Of a DNA stretch of 64,000 bases, positions 48,876 to 59,311 are shown piece by piece. The stretch's first letter is position 1. Every line of letters starts with the position of its first letter. The notes beneath the pieces were generated by a model. That model worked only from the letters and a program-made list of their open reading frames with translations, was not told the origin of the DNA and ran no database searches. Source of the DNA: Adiantum capillus-veneris (Eukaryota > Streptophyta > Polypodiopsida > Polypodiales > Pteridaceae); NCBI GenBank assembly GCA_014529385.2, contig CM043954.1, positions 3,146,501 through 3,210,500 of the forward strand. Direction: 5' to 3'. The position numbers and the translations under genes were made by a program.

Positions 48876-49524
48876 TGGTATCAGTCACCAGCGTTGAGGG
48901 CGCACCTTCAACAACAGGTTCTCCTCTTAAGATCACAACAGCCAGCGTTTTTGGAGAATCCTCATCGATCTCAGCAACCAAGGCTAGCGCTAGCAGTTCT
49001 GCACACTTTTGTCGCGAGAACACTGCAAAACAGCCTAGCGTTTTTTGCAAACCCTAGCGTTTTTGCATCTTGTTGGCAGATCTGCTGCAATCTCACTTGG
49101 CGCCCCCTCTCTGCAACAAAACGCACCAAAAATGCCCCAGATTTTCCCCGTGTTTTTTGGCCAGATTTGTGTTTTTGGATCAGCTTGCGTTTTTAGGCAC
49201 TTACTGTGTTTTTTGAAGGTGCTGCGTTTTCAGAAAATGCTAAGCCTCTTGCACACACGGGAGCGGCCAAAACCTCCAAGGGAGATTCTTCTACCGCCTG
49301 GCACCAACAGATACACTCTTTTGTCAGGTATGTAAACGACATCGGCACCATTTTTTGGCATTGATTACTTGCTGTTTTTTTTCTGTTTTCACCCCTTCGA
49401 CGACTGAGAAGTGCGAGAACCCCCTTATGTGACACTCTGCGATGCTCCCGTACCGATCAGTGACGTACAGACATGATGAATTCTCTTTCACAGCAGCGTT
49501 TTCAGCACCCTTTGCAACGATTTT
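48876..49524 (+). other. Primer site and leader of element I
   Basis: After TGGTATCAGTCACC the leader holds many CAGCGTTTTTGG and CTAGCGTTTTTGC motifs (48935-49220), the same phrase that fills the unrelated gypsy LTRs. No gene is recognised. Confidence 0.7.
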
Positions 49525-50196
49525 TTGGGCGGACATCATGCTGACTTTTTGCCTATTGTGTGGTCGATCACTCAATTGCTCGTCACGATACCATCCGCCG
49601 GTGGTTGTCTAAGCGGTTATTGTGGACTGCTAGTTTGCTACAGCTTTGTAGACGGTACCTTCTACAGCGATGTGAGATCCTATTCCTTGATCCTTGGGAG
49701 ATCCATTCATTCTAGCCATCGTTCGACAGTTGCGCACTTGAGAGGGGGTGGTGACTTGTGGATTGCTATGGACACACCTATGCATTCATCAGAGGAGTTC
49801 ACAAGAGATATGGCCATGCTCATGGCATATGGGATTCCGACGTCCCCAGAGAAGACACCACCATCTTGGGTGGACAGACACTTACCACTTGACCTCGACA
49901 GGTCAGATCACTTGCTTACACATGAGCATCTACATGGACTTAGGGAGATGATCGTGGATCTCTTCTTGGTCAGGTTCATTGCTTGGATCTACAGACTGGA
50001 GTGGGACTTCTGTGCTTTGGACTCTCTTGGAGAGTTTACTTGCGAGATGCGGGAGATTAGGCATCAATACGTGACTACATCCGGAGTCACGCAGAGCTTG
50101 GCTTGGATGGTAGTGCAGTTGCTCTTCTACATTCCTGATCATTTGGATTGCTACCTTCAGAGTTGCTTACACTCACCCATGGTAACCTTACAGTAG
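49525..50196 (+). CDS. Orphan reading frame of element I
   Basis: An open stretch of 223 codons; the first ATG is at 49768, giving about 143 residues. From there the protein has MHSSEEFTRDMAMLMAYGIP, PPSWVDRHLPLDLDRSDHLL, HEHLHGLREMIVDLFLVRFI and a Trp/Tyr-rich end (YRLEWDFCALDSLGEF). It is mixed hydrophobic and acidic, without a clear signal peptide, zinc knuckle or protease triplet. It could be a very diverged Gag, a captured fragment or a chance frame; I do not recognise a family. Confidence 0.4.
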   Translation: MGGHHADFLPIVWSITQLLVTIPSAGGCLSGYCGLLVCYSFVDGTFYSDVRSYSLILGRSIHSSHRSTVAHLRGGGDLWIAMDTPMHSSEEFTRDMAMLMAYGIPTSPEKTPPSWVDRHLPLDLDRSDHLLTHEHLHGLREMIVDLFLVRFIAWIYRLEWDFCALDSLGEFTCEMREIRHQYVTTSGVTQSLAWMVVQLLFYIPDHLDCYLQSCLHSPMVTLQ

Positions 50197-51098
50197 ACTT
50201 ATCCCCTGACCTGGGCTGTAGGCCACTCCTAGCTCATTCACATTGAGAGCCACACCGATATGAGGTTTGGTGGCGTTGTTGCCGCGGATTCTGTTTTGGT
50301 TGACACCGGAGGATTGGAGGCAGGAGATATATGCAAGACGGCGCACACAGATTGGTTTGGCCTTTCCTCTTCTCAGAGGATCTTCACAATGCAAACTTCT
50401 TAGTCTGGCTTCCCTTTTCATACAAGATGATTACGGTGCAGACAGCTTGGTTTGACCACACCTCTTCTCAAAGGCCCTTCACATTGCAGACTGTTGAGTC
50501 TGGCTTTCCCCTCATCTTGGATTACCCTACCTACTGACAGGACAACATCCAATGGTGGTCCGTGTAGTCTCTCGGTGACTGCTGTAGCTTATGGTAGCTT
50601 CTACAATGCAGACTGTTTAGTCTGACTTTCCTTGTTTCGGAGGACGTTTACGGCGCTGATTGCTACCTTTGGCCTTCCTGGAGTTTTTCACAGTTTAGCC
50701 ACCTGGCCACATTGGGTTGTAGATTCATGCATTGACAGGCTTCCGGTCATTCTCATGATGGTTCCTGGGCTTCCCCATTTTCTCCAGACGGCTTAACTAC
50801 AGACACCACAGATCCTATTGGGCAGGACACTTGCAGGTCTATTGGCGCTTCTTTTACGACAAGGACTTGTTTTCACACTCAGTTCTGGACCTTCACGCAA
50901 TATCTTCACCCTGTATCGGCGGAGTACAACAGTTTGCTACACTGCTCGTGACTGCATTTTACCCTGGCGATCTCTCGGAGGTTGGTGCACCCTAGACTGC
51001 TGCTACACTTGTAGTGGACATTGCAGCAGACATCGTCATCATTTGCCTCACATGTTTAGCTTCACGCGGTTTGTTTAGTATCAAGTGCTGAGAGGGGT
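50197..51098 (+). other. Rear interior of element I
   Basis: About 900 bp without recognisable coding sequence. A phrase of the type CTTTCCTCTTCTCAGAGGA...CACAATGCAAACT recurs three times (50364-50400, 50460-50490, 50600-50645) as imperfect tandem copies. It ends in the purine tract of the element. Confidence 0.55.
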
Positions 51099-51440
51099 TG
51101 TTAGACTTACACCACTCTGTTGCTTCACAGGTCTAGGGCATGCATGTACAGCTAGTGTGCCTCCGGGCTGGCCACCCTTTGCATATGCATTTAGACTGCA
51201 TCACTGTCCAGCCGCCCACTTCTAGGCCGGCCGCTCACCTTGTCCGGGCGCCCTCATATTTGATTTATTTCTTGTTGGGTCGTGGGAGATTTTTCCAGGC
51301 TTTGTCCTACCTCCCCTTGGGCACCTATTTATGGGGCCAGGGGGGTACCCACTTCCATCATCTGATCATTGTGTATTGGGTCTTTTGCTCATGGTAGTCA
51401 TGGGGCGCCGATCGCCCCCTTTGCACCATCGCTGGCGTTC

Positions 51441-51499
<59 letters not shown>

Positions 51500-51518
51500 G
51501 CAGACGTGCACTCTCACA
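51099..51518 (+). repeat. 3' LTR of element I
   Basis: 420 bp, TGTTAGACTTAC to CTCTCACA, with a (TC)n tract at about 51440-51496. It is longer than the 5' LTR through a CGCCCACTTCTAGGCC-type insertion and is followed by AAGAT. Confidence 0.9.
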
Positions 51519-51971
51519 AAGATCACACACGCGCACTCCAACTTGCGTAAAAATTGATGATGTGGCAGGTTGTATGGACGGCAACTAATTGCATTGATGA
51601 TTGTTGATGTTGTAGCGCTGTACGGAGAGCCCTCTAGGTGCTAGCTTTTGGGACCAAATGCTTTTAGCCTTGATGCTTTTCATGTAACTGCTTTTGGATG
51701 GCGAAGGGCTTTTAATTATGTACTAAGGGCTCACTCTCTGGCATTTTACTTGCGGGAGATGCAGAGCGAAGCCAACAATGTTATACCTTGTTGAAGCAAT
51801 ATAAAGAAATACCAAAAGGGGCGCCACAGTTTGGGGCGAGTGCACTTTGGGGGTAGAACTACGCCACTCTGTGTCTTGTGTGAAATCTCTCTTTTAGTTT
51901 AGTTGTTTGAAGTGCTTAAAAGTTTGCTCAGTCTGTTGTTTTCCGTTGGCACATGGTGCCCTCCGGTTACA
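51519..51971 (+). repeat. Inner piece of the 5' LTR of element H
   Basis: Matches the 3' LTR at 54665-55102 (GATGTGGCAGG, GCTAGCTTTTGGGAC, CAATATAAAGAAA, TTTGAAGTGCTTAAAAGT) and ends CTCCGGTTACA before the primer site. Confidence 0.8.
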
Positions 51972-52035
51972 GTGGTGTGAGAGTCGTGTGATTTTCTGAA
52001 AGCATACCGGTCCTTCCAAGAATAAACAAAGCAAG

Positions 52036-52989
52036 ATGGCGTTTCTAGATTCCACAGAGTACCTGTGGTTTCTCCTCGACGAGCTCCGTGATGTACTTTC
52101 GTGGCACCCTCAACAAAATCTCCTAGTTCTGCAAAGTTTTCAGCAGTTCTTGAATTACATGTTGCCCCTCTGATGCCTCAGGTAGTACCACCTCCTTAGG
52201 CACCAGAAAGTACAAGAGCCTCTAACCGACAACCTACTTAGTATTCTACTCCAATTGGGGGAGTTTTCAAGGACATGGTTCAACCGTCTAACCTTGATCC
52301 GGTGCAACTGCCTCTGTCACCGCCGTCGCCATCACCTCCCCCACCACCACCACCTCTTGGGTACAATGGTTGGAGCTCTTATGGATACCCTTACTATCCA
52401 CATCTTGGGTTTGCACCAAACCAACCAAAAGATTTCAAGGATGGTGGGACTATAGTAAAATTTTTCACTGTTTCTGGAGTGAAAGATAGGAAGAAGGCCT
52501 TGCAGCTTCTACAACAGTTTGACAACATCTATGCCTTGGGGAACTACACAGAAGAATCAAAGATCTCTTGAGCTGCGGAACCTCTCAAAGATAATGTATA
52601 TAGTGGTGGAGTTCAATCGCTACGCAGCCGCATGCTCTAAGGACTTGGGAGGTTTTGAAGGCTATTTTTGCACGAAGCTACACGGTCTCGCTGTTTGAAG
52701 TCCAGATTTTGTTAGAATGGGAAAACTTAAAAATGCTTGCCAGGGAACCATGGAAGACTACAACCAAAGGTTCCTCGATGTTTACCTTCCGGTGTCTTTC
52801 TTCAAGTTGATTCCCTTGGAGGATCAATGTGAGGGCTATAAGATTGGATTTCCATTACCAGTACAGGAATATTGTCTCTCTAAACAAGTATCTACTATGC
52901 AAGAACTCATGGACCATGCTGCGGTCGGATACAAGCCTATGAAAGGAAGACTAGAGTTGACTACAGAAGATCCCTTGGCAAATAATTAG
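52036..52989 (+). pseudogene. gag: Gag of element H
   Basis: Starts near the ATG at 52036 (MAFLDSTEYLWFLLDELRD) and is broken by stops. 52275-52571 gives a Pro-rich segment followed by PNQPKDFKDGGTIVKFFTVS and DRKKALQLLQQFDNIYALGN. After a frameshift, RNLSKIMYIVVEFNRYAAAC and, from 52717, GKLKNACQGTMEDYNQRFLD, LIPLEDQCEGYKIGFPLPVQ and STMQELMDHAAVGYKP follow. The last piece has the typical arrangement of the C-terminal half of a gypsy Gag (tyrosine-rich 'EDYNxRFLD', 'DQxxxYxxGF', 'LMDHA'). No zinc knuckle was seen. Confidence 0.65.
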
Positions 52990-53033
52990 AATCCTTGGCC
53001 ACAACGAACAATTTCTTGGGATTCTTGTGAAAG

Positions 53034-53642
53034 TTGAACACTAAGGCCTCGTTTGACGTTACAATGGGAAACTCTATTACAAGAAGGCTGATGTTTTGGA
53101 TGTTTTCAATCAATAATTTTTATAATTGTCCCCAAAGAGCAGACACCCTTGCTCAAACAGTTGACAGATCCTTAGGACCACCTCCGGCTAAACGAGCTAG
53201 AATTGCGATTGGACTTGTTTCCGACATTTATGGAATAAATCTTGAAAGTTCCAATGAATTATGCAAAGCCTATGGAAAAATCAATGGCTTCAAAGCACTT
53301 GTCTTCTTTGATCTAGGAGCCACCGAGAATTATCCAGACTTCCTCAAGCAGATGGGCGTCGAGTATGACCAATTTGTTAGAGAAATTAAAGCGGAGTTAG
53401 CCACATGGCAAACTCAAAAGGTTGTACCCCTCAATGGTTCCCTTCTGGTGACAATCCAAGGGTACCATGGAAAGGCAGATGTCCACATTATGCAGTTAGG
53501 CAAATGCAACGCTCTCTTGGGCATGCCTTGGCACAACAAGAATGATGCGACCATACAGATCCGGAACAGTACCATCACTTTCATGCAGAAAGACGAGCCA
53601 GTCGTCCTTAAGGTTCTATTGTCAAAAGAAAACCCTGAATGA
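53034..53642 (+). CDS. pro: Aspartic protease region of element H, altered active site
   Basis: A 202-codon frame. Residues from about 80 read CKAYGKINGFKALVFFDLGA, then TENYPDFLKQMGVEYDQFVR, matching a retropepsin with the active triplet Asp-Leu-Gly instead of Asp-Ser/Thr-Gly. GSLLVTIQGYHGKADVHIMQ and CNALLGMPWHNKNDATIQIR are the flap and 'LLGMPW' blocks of the fold. The Leu should prevent catalysis. The frame ends at a normal stop, and no RT follows. Confidence 0.7.
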   Translation: MNTKASFDVTMGNSITRRLMFWMFSINNFYNCPQRADTLAQTVDRSLGPPPAKRARIAIGLVSDIYGINLESSNELCKAYGKINGFKALVFFDLGATENYPDFLKQMGVEYDQFVREIKAELATWQTQKVVPLNGSLLVTIQGYHGKADVHIMQLGKCNALLGMPWHNKNDATIQIRNSTITFMQKDEPVVLKVLLSKENPE

Positions 53643-54473
53643 ATTTTACAATCACTTTTTATTTAGATACTTTTTGAACTTTATTTGAGAATCTTGTTTG
53701 AAAATATGTTTGAAATGGATTTTATCTTTTTTGAACTTGTTTTGGTGCCGCTTTGAGATTGCCTGATTCTAGTTTTGATCTTGGATACTCATGGCTTGGG
53801 CTTTCCCGAGAGGAGTATTAAAAAGGAAACTGTGATTGAAAAGATGTGCTATACTCGTGGCTTGGCTTTACCAAGAGGAGTATTCAAGACGAAATGATGA
53901 TTGAAACGTGGTGCTTTACTCATGGTTTGGGCTTTCTCGGGAGGAGTATTGAAAAGAAAATTGGCTACTGTCTGAGAAGTGTTTAGTCTTGGAACCTCCA
54001 AGCAATGTAGGTTGCTGTTTGGGAAGTGTTTGTTGTAAAAGGCCTCTATATCTGATGGCTAAGACCTTTTTAGGTTATTTGCGGGAGGAGTGACGAGAGA
54101 ACCGTAGAATAGTTCATGGCCTAGACCTAGATAGTTATTTGTGGGGGGAGTGTTCATCGGAGACTTCATTTTTCTATGTCCTGTTAACATGCAGTTGTAA
54201 TCATCTGTGTTGCATTGTGATGTGCCAACCACTAAAGATTCCTAATTGGGTGGGATTGCATGGGTATGTAACTTTAGTGCATCAAGACACCTGTTATAAA
54301 CAACGTTGTCTAGGTGTGATGGCTAATTTTGCTACGCCAGAATATCAAGAGCTCCGATATGGAATGAGAAATCTGAATGACCCTCGAGAGACTGACCCTC
54401 GGATATTTTTTATCTAACTTGAGTTGTTTTGCAGATACAGTCACGAAGGGGGGATGTCATGAAGAAGGGGGGA
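53643..54473 (+). other. Non-coding rear of element H with hairpin-bearing tandem repeats
   Basis: Three imperfect copies of a unit of about 65 bp lie at 53786-53962 (ACTCATGGCTTGGGCTTTCC type). Further on, GGAGTG and GGTTATTTG phrases recur. It closes with GAAGGGGGGATGTCATGAAG in two consecutive copies (54445-54480), so purine tract and LTR start are duplicated. Confidence 0.65.
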
Positions 54474-55102
54474 TGTCATGAAGACCCTAGCCGACTTGCA
54501 GATCCCAGCCGAGGGGCTTAAACCCTAGCAAAAGCAGAAGCAGCAAAAGAATTTACCAACTTACAGATTCTCGCCGAGGGGCCCAAATAACAAATAGGGT
54601 TAGGATTCCCCAGCAACTTATGGAACTGGCCTAGGGACCTAAACCTCTAAAAATAAAGCAGAAGATCACACACACATACTCCAACTTGAGTACAAATTGA
54701 TGACGTGGTAGTTTGTATGGAGGCTAGCGAATTGCGCTGATGGCTGATGATGTGGCAGTGTTGTACTGACAGCTCTCTGGGCACTAGCTTTTGGGACTGG
54801 ATGCTTTTAGACTTGATGCTTTTCATGTAATTGCTTTTGGATGGCCAAGGGCCTTTAAATATGTAGTAAGGGATCGCTCTCTGTCATTTTACCCGCGGGA
54901 GATGCAGAGCAGAGCTACCGGTGTTGTCCCTTGTTGAAGCAATATAAAGAAAAAGTGAATGGGACTAGTGAATGGGACACCACAGTTTGGGGCCAGTGCA
55001 CTTTGGGGGTGGAAGTTGGAACCAGTTCAGTTGTTTGAAGTGCTTAAAAGTCTTTTCAGTCTGTTCTTTTTCCGTTGGCACATGGAGCCCTCCTGTTTTA
55101 CA
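54474..55102 (+). repeat. 3' LTR of element H
   Basis: 629 bp, TGTCATGAAGACC to TGTTTTACA, directly after the purine tract. An alternative start at 54455 exists because of the local duplication. Confidence 0.75.
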
Positions 55103-56400
55103 GGCACCCGGTTTAGGGCTGACATGCTCTAATAACACTGCCACATGATAAAATCCTAAGAGTTATACCACTTTGTTGCTTCGCTTACGACTAGTGTATG
55201 CCAAGGCTGGTGCACTCTCTTCTTCTCATGCTTTTAGGTCATGGAGGTCATGCCATCCAACATGGTATCATAGCCCTGACAAGTCCGTGGAAGAGGCTCT
55301 CTTGAGAGAGAAGGGAGGAAATGTGAGCTGCTCCAACTCATGCACAGTTGCTACCGTTGAGGTTGCCTAGCCTTGGTAGAATTTTTGACACTAAAAGATT
55401 CTCAAAGTTGGCCTCTACAGCCTCCAAGAAGCAAAAACGACCTTGGCGCTGCTCATAGAATGTTTTTTGCAAGCTTCGATAGATTTTAACTCTCATGTTC
55501 AACTATTTAAGGATTGACCACTGCTTTAAAAAAAAATCTAAGAGTACTTTCACACAAAGCTTGACAGATTTTAGTATATTGGATTCCTCATCGTCGTTAT
55601 CATCTCCGCCTCCTCGTTGGAGTCATCAAATTCTACGGATTCGGCCTTGACAAAATATCGTTTCACAACACTAAATTCTTTCTATTCAGGTTTTTTGGAA
55701 CTCGACTTCCATAAGGATTACTTTTGGCTTGAATTTGACTTCGTTTTCAACTCAAATCAAATTGGAGATTTAAGTCACATACTTGCCTAAATTATAAGTG
55801 ATCCTTGGCTTCTTCCAATTAAAGCCTTTCATCGAAGCTGGACAAATTTGACGGTACGAAGTTCCCCACTTGGCAGGTAACATTTAAACCAGATCAGAAG
55901 GGAAGAAAAAGAATTTGTGACCATTGCGTTAGCACTTAACAATGACTTTATACATCATATTGCGGGGATAAATACATCTAGCGTAGTACTTCTCAAGAGT
56001 GTAGAGGATTTGTCCAAAAACACAAAGATACTCACTACCTTGTAGAATCTTAATGACTTTACATTGCAAGTATGGTTGCTGCATTATAGGAACTAGAACT
56101 TGTGAATTCCAACAGTAGTGACTCTTTGGAAGTAGTGTCTAACAACCCAACTTTTGCTATGTAACATCAGAAACCTACTATTGTCAATACATTCAATTGC
56201 GGTCAAGGTAAACCTTAAGTCAAATGTTCCATTTGTGGTAGAACTAATCAACGTAACTGTTTTTATAAGAACAAACCAAGAGTGAATTGGGTTAAAGCTG
56301 GAGAAGATGATGTTCTAGTTGCTACACCACTTGGTGTTGCTGCGAATTTTACTTATATCGACGAATGGAATTCCACTGTAAAAGGGTAGACACTGGCTCC
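55103..56400 (+). pseudogene. gag: Copia gag relic with primer-binding site
   Basis: TGGTATCATAGCCCTG at 55265 resembles a tRNA-Met primer site. The stretch before it (55143-55264) looks like a decayed, shortened I-family LTR (TTATACCACTTTGTTGCTTC against TTACACCACTCTGTTGCTTC). Downstream, KLDKFDGTKFPTWQ at about 55838-55880 has the wording of the copia Gag N-terminus. EEFVTIALALNNDFIHHIAG and CSICGRTNQRNCFYKNK (a damaged knuckle, about 56225-56280) follow. Many stops interrupt it. Confidence 0.5.
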
Positions 56401-57400
56401 ATGAGAGGCTAAGATCCCCTTCATTGCACATGAATAAATGTTTGCAAACCCAATCCTACGCTGTAATCTCAAAAGCTAGACAAGCCTTCATAGAGGGATA
56501 TAGCTAGCAGTTTTTCAAAGCTTGAAAAACCTACAGCTTACCTAAAACTTGTGGAAACTTCTAGCTGATGCGTTGTGGGATGGGTGATAGAGCATTGCGA
56601 AGGAGTTGTTCTGTAAGTTCAGTGAGAAACGACTAAGTGATGGGTATTCTTGATGCATGGTGACGGGAGCATCGGATACGGAATATTCCTTCGTCAGGAG
56701 GGGTTCCGAACTGAGTTAAAATTGTGCACAAGAGATGAGACAAGCATTTGAATGAAGAGGGTTCTACGTAAGCTTGGAGGAAATGCAGTTTCTTACTGAA
56801 AAAGCGAGTTGCTTTTCAAGAAAGTGGATGCTTTCTCGTAAAGGTATCTGGGACTCATGTTGTACAATACGTCGCTGGCAAGTCGTATCATGACCAGTAG
56901 TCGCAGCCAAAGTAACAACAAGCATTCCTACATGCACAATCATCCACATGAAGTAGCATGTTCGACGACCGATCTCGATACTCCAAATGCATGTCGAAAA
57001 TTGTCGCTGAAAGGCTAGAGAGATGTGCTGATCTCACCAAAGACGTGGACGGTGAGGAGGGCGTTGTGACCTCAAGATGATTCTCCTTCCAAGGGATGCA
57101 ATGTATTTAAAAAGGGAAACAAGGGTCCTATCAATCTATAAAGAAGGCCACTTCCACTCACCAGGATCCCAGTCCAATGCAACTAGGGGCTGTCCGTGCC
57201 AAATCCACAACCTCCAAAGCTGTGTCTCCTCTGCTATGAAAAAAGGGTCAAACACAAGAGCGTGTTACCAAGGAGCCCACCACTCCAAAGGGCTGCCAAT
57301 GAGCATCTAGGCGCTGATCAAGAGACCTCTCTCCTGGAAATCCAATCTCATGTGATAGCTATGATGGCCAATCTATGCAATGTCGAACACCTGTGTCCCA
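56401..57400. other. Stretch without recognised genes
   Basis: I see no conserved domain on either strand. Short open stretches (56949-56764 minus, 57077-57310 plus) have no recognisable motif. Confidence 0.5.
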
Positions 57401-57414
57401 TGCTGCATAACAAT

Positions 57415-58240
57415 TGGGTGTCCTGAGTTAGGGTCAAAAAAAGCCCACCAGCCATGAGAAGGGCAAAAAGGCTTGTCCCCTAAGGAGGGTATTCAAGTCA
57501 TCAGGAATCAATCTCTCGCACATGTGCAACAACCTCTCTACCGAGCCCGTAGGTAGACCAATGCCATCTGCATCAACCAAGGAAGCCTCCAACCAACGAT
57601 GTAAAGATGCTGCTAGACCATCCTCCCATCTAGCCCAATCAATGTGCTTCCTCTCTCCTAGCTAATGCCCCTCTGTATTTGTCACATACACATTCCAAAT
57701 AAGTGGCTGTTTGTCTACCTCTTCCAAACAACTGTGAGTGCGCGTGTGCGGAAGTGTGAGAGAGGAGAGAGAGAGAGGCAGTAGACACAAATGCCAGAGA
57801 TAGTGAAGAGGGGGCGATCAGCCCCCACTGACTACTAGAGCCGAAGACCCAATACAATCAGATGTGTGATCTCTGTGAGATGAGATGTGGAAGTGGCCAT
57901 AAATAGGTGCCCAAGGGGAGGTAGGGCAAGGCGTGATAAAAATCCCCACGACCCAACATAAAAATGACATGGAAATATATGTGGGCGCCTGAACAAAAGT
58001 GGACGGCCGGCCCCAAACTCGGGCGGCCGGACCAGGTACAACCTAGACTATGGGTGGCCAGCCCGGAGACATACTAGCCGTACAAGTATGCCCTAGACCT
58101 GTGAAGCAGCATAGTGGTGTAAGTCTAACAACAACGAGGTGGCTGGCGAATCAAAGCAATACGCCCATCCATCCAAAATTCAAATCCTCAACAAGCAGCA
58201 CATAAAGGGTGACAAGTGAGACATATCCAAGCGTGCATGT
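57415..58240 (-). pseudogene. Unidentified decayed frame split by a solo LTR
   Basis: On the minus strand, EFWMDGRIALIRQPPR (about 58195-58136) joins, after removal of the solo LTR and one ACAAC copy, to CLEEVDKQPLIWNVYVTNTE, one TAG, GERKHIDWARWEDGLAASLH, RWLEASLVDADGIGLPTGSV, ERLLHMCERLIPDDLNTLLR and GQAFLPFSWLVGFF, ending at a TGA near 57440. About 125 residues with one stop and amphipathic, coding-like composition suggest a former gene or transposon protein. I do not recognise the family. The upstream end is lost in decayed sequence. Confidence 0.45.
57733..58130 (-). mobile_element. Solo LTR of the element I family
   Basis: 398 bp from TGTGAGTGCGCG to AAGTCTAACA on the plus strand, the reverse complement of the I LTR, with a perfect ACAAC duplication (57728-57732 and 58131-58135). 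Confidence 0.9.
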
Positions 58241-58643
58241 GTAAAAATGAATTAGATGGTCAAACGCCAAGCGCCATCATTGTCCATAGATCCAAATGAG
58301 GAGAGGCACATGACAAAGCATGGTATACAAATTTCTTCCAAGGCTTGGTCCTAGGAACCAATTTGCATACTATGAGCTTGGCAAGAAATGCCTTACTCTG
58401 CATCTCTGTATCAATAATCCCTCTTTTTTAGGCAATATAATTAATTGTGTCCCAATAAACTTGGAGTTGTGTGTCAGTAGACCCAAAGTGGGGCTTGAAC
58501 CCTGAGTGTTACTTGCGAAATTATGAAGAGCCCGAAGCCATTACAAAAGCCTATAGGCATCACCCATAACCAGGTTGGCAGTGAAAAAACTTGTGGGATA
58601 AAACAAGCTTACAAACACAAAGAGAAAAAACCATTAGTGATAC
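58241..58643. other. Stretch without recognised genes
   Basis: No conserved domain was seen. The bases beside 58643 read on the minus strand GTATCACTAATGG, which might be a decayed primer site of the adjacent H-family LTR. Confidence 0.4.
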
Positions 58644-59311
58644 TGTCACGGGTCGAGCACCACGTGCCAATGGAAAAGAACAGACTGAACAACTTTAAGC
58701 ACTTCAGATAGCATTGAACTGAAAGAGATGCACGACACTCGAGACGGAGAGTAGCGGAGTTCCACCCCGAGAGAGCAGTGGCCCCAAACCCTGGCGCCTC
58801 TTTTGGTATTTCTTTATATTGCTTGAACTTCGTACATCGCCGATACTCCATTCTATGCACCTCCATGCTGGAGCATGTCAGGGAATGAGCCCTTGGCTCA
58901 TATTTAAAGGCTCTTGGCCTCTCAAAAGCAGTTACATGAAAAGATTTAGGTTCTAAAAGCATTTGGTCCCAAAAGTTTGCGCAGAAATCAGTAAGCAAAA
59001 AATACAGAAATCCGTACAACTGCCACGTCAGCATGTCAGCGCAAATTGCGGAAACTCCGTACTGCTGCCATGTCATCAGTTTCTATGCAAGAAGGTGTGT
59101 CCTTGCTTTGTTTAATCCCTTTAGGTCACTTGGGCCCCATCGGATGGGGTCTCGTAAGTTGGTGGGAACTCTTCTTTGAGAATAGGCCACTCGGCAAGAC
59201 TTTGCAAGTTGGTAAAACTTCTTCTGCTGCTACTGCTTCTTCTATTGTTTCTAGGGTTTAGGCTCCTAGGCCGGGATTTGCAGGGTGGCTCCGTTCTTCA
59301 GTGGCTTGACA
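58644..59311 (-). repeat. H-family LTR, minus strand
   Basis: The reverse complement of the H LTR over its whole length: TGTCACGGGTCGAGCACC corresponds to the LTR end, and the right edge carries CTAGGGTTTAGGCTCC and ends GGCTTGACA as the LTR start. The flanking five bases (GATAC and CGTCA) do not match, so it is not a clean solo LTR or is old. Confidence 0.65.

Larger units (their letters stand above)
48482..51518 (+). mobile_element. Element I, LTR element with an orphan frame and no pol
   Basis: 3,037 bp with LTRs at 48482-48875 and 51099-51518 and a perfect AAGAT duplication (48477-48481 and 51519-51523). The primer site TGGTATCAGTCACC is at 48876 and the purine tract GAGAGGGGT at 51090-51098. 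Both LTRs carry a CT microsatellite near their 3' ends. The 2.2-kb interior has no capsid, protease, RT or integrase that I can recognise; it has one orphan frame (49525-50196). A solo LTR of the same family is at 57733-58130, so the family has moved more than once. Confidence 0.9.
48410..55102 (+). mobile_element. Element H, gag-protease-only LTR retrotransposon
   Basis: The 5' LTR (48410-48481 plus 51519-51971) is split by element I and its outer end is missing. A degenerate primer site (TGGTGTGAGAGTCG, 51973) follows. The interior has broken gag and protease only, then 0.8 kb of non-coding sequence with tandem repeats, a purine tract AAGGGGGGA present twice, and a 3' LTR (54474-55102). No RT, RNase H or integrase is present, so it fits the class of short LTR elements that keep gag alone. 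The PCKAYGKINGF protease wording differs from A to F, so it is a separate gypsy-like lineage. Confidence 0.75.

Noticed and set aside
48523-49057. Long plus-strand frames with Leu-Ser repeats
   Set aside because: They are translations of the (TC)n tract in the LTR of element I; the same holds for 51331-51588 and its antisense.
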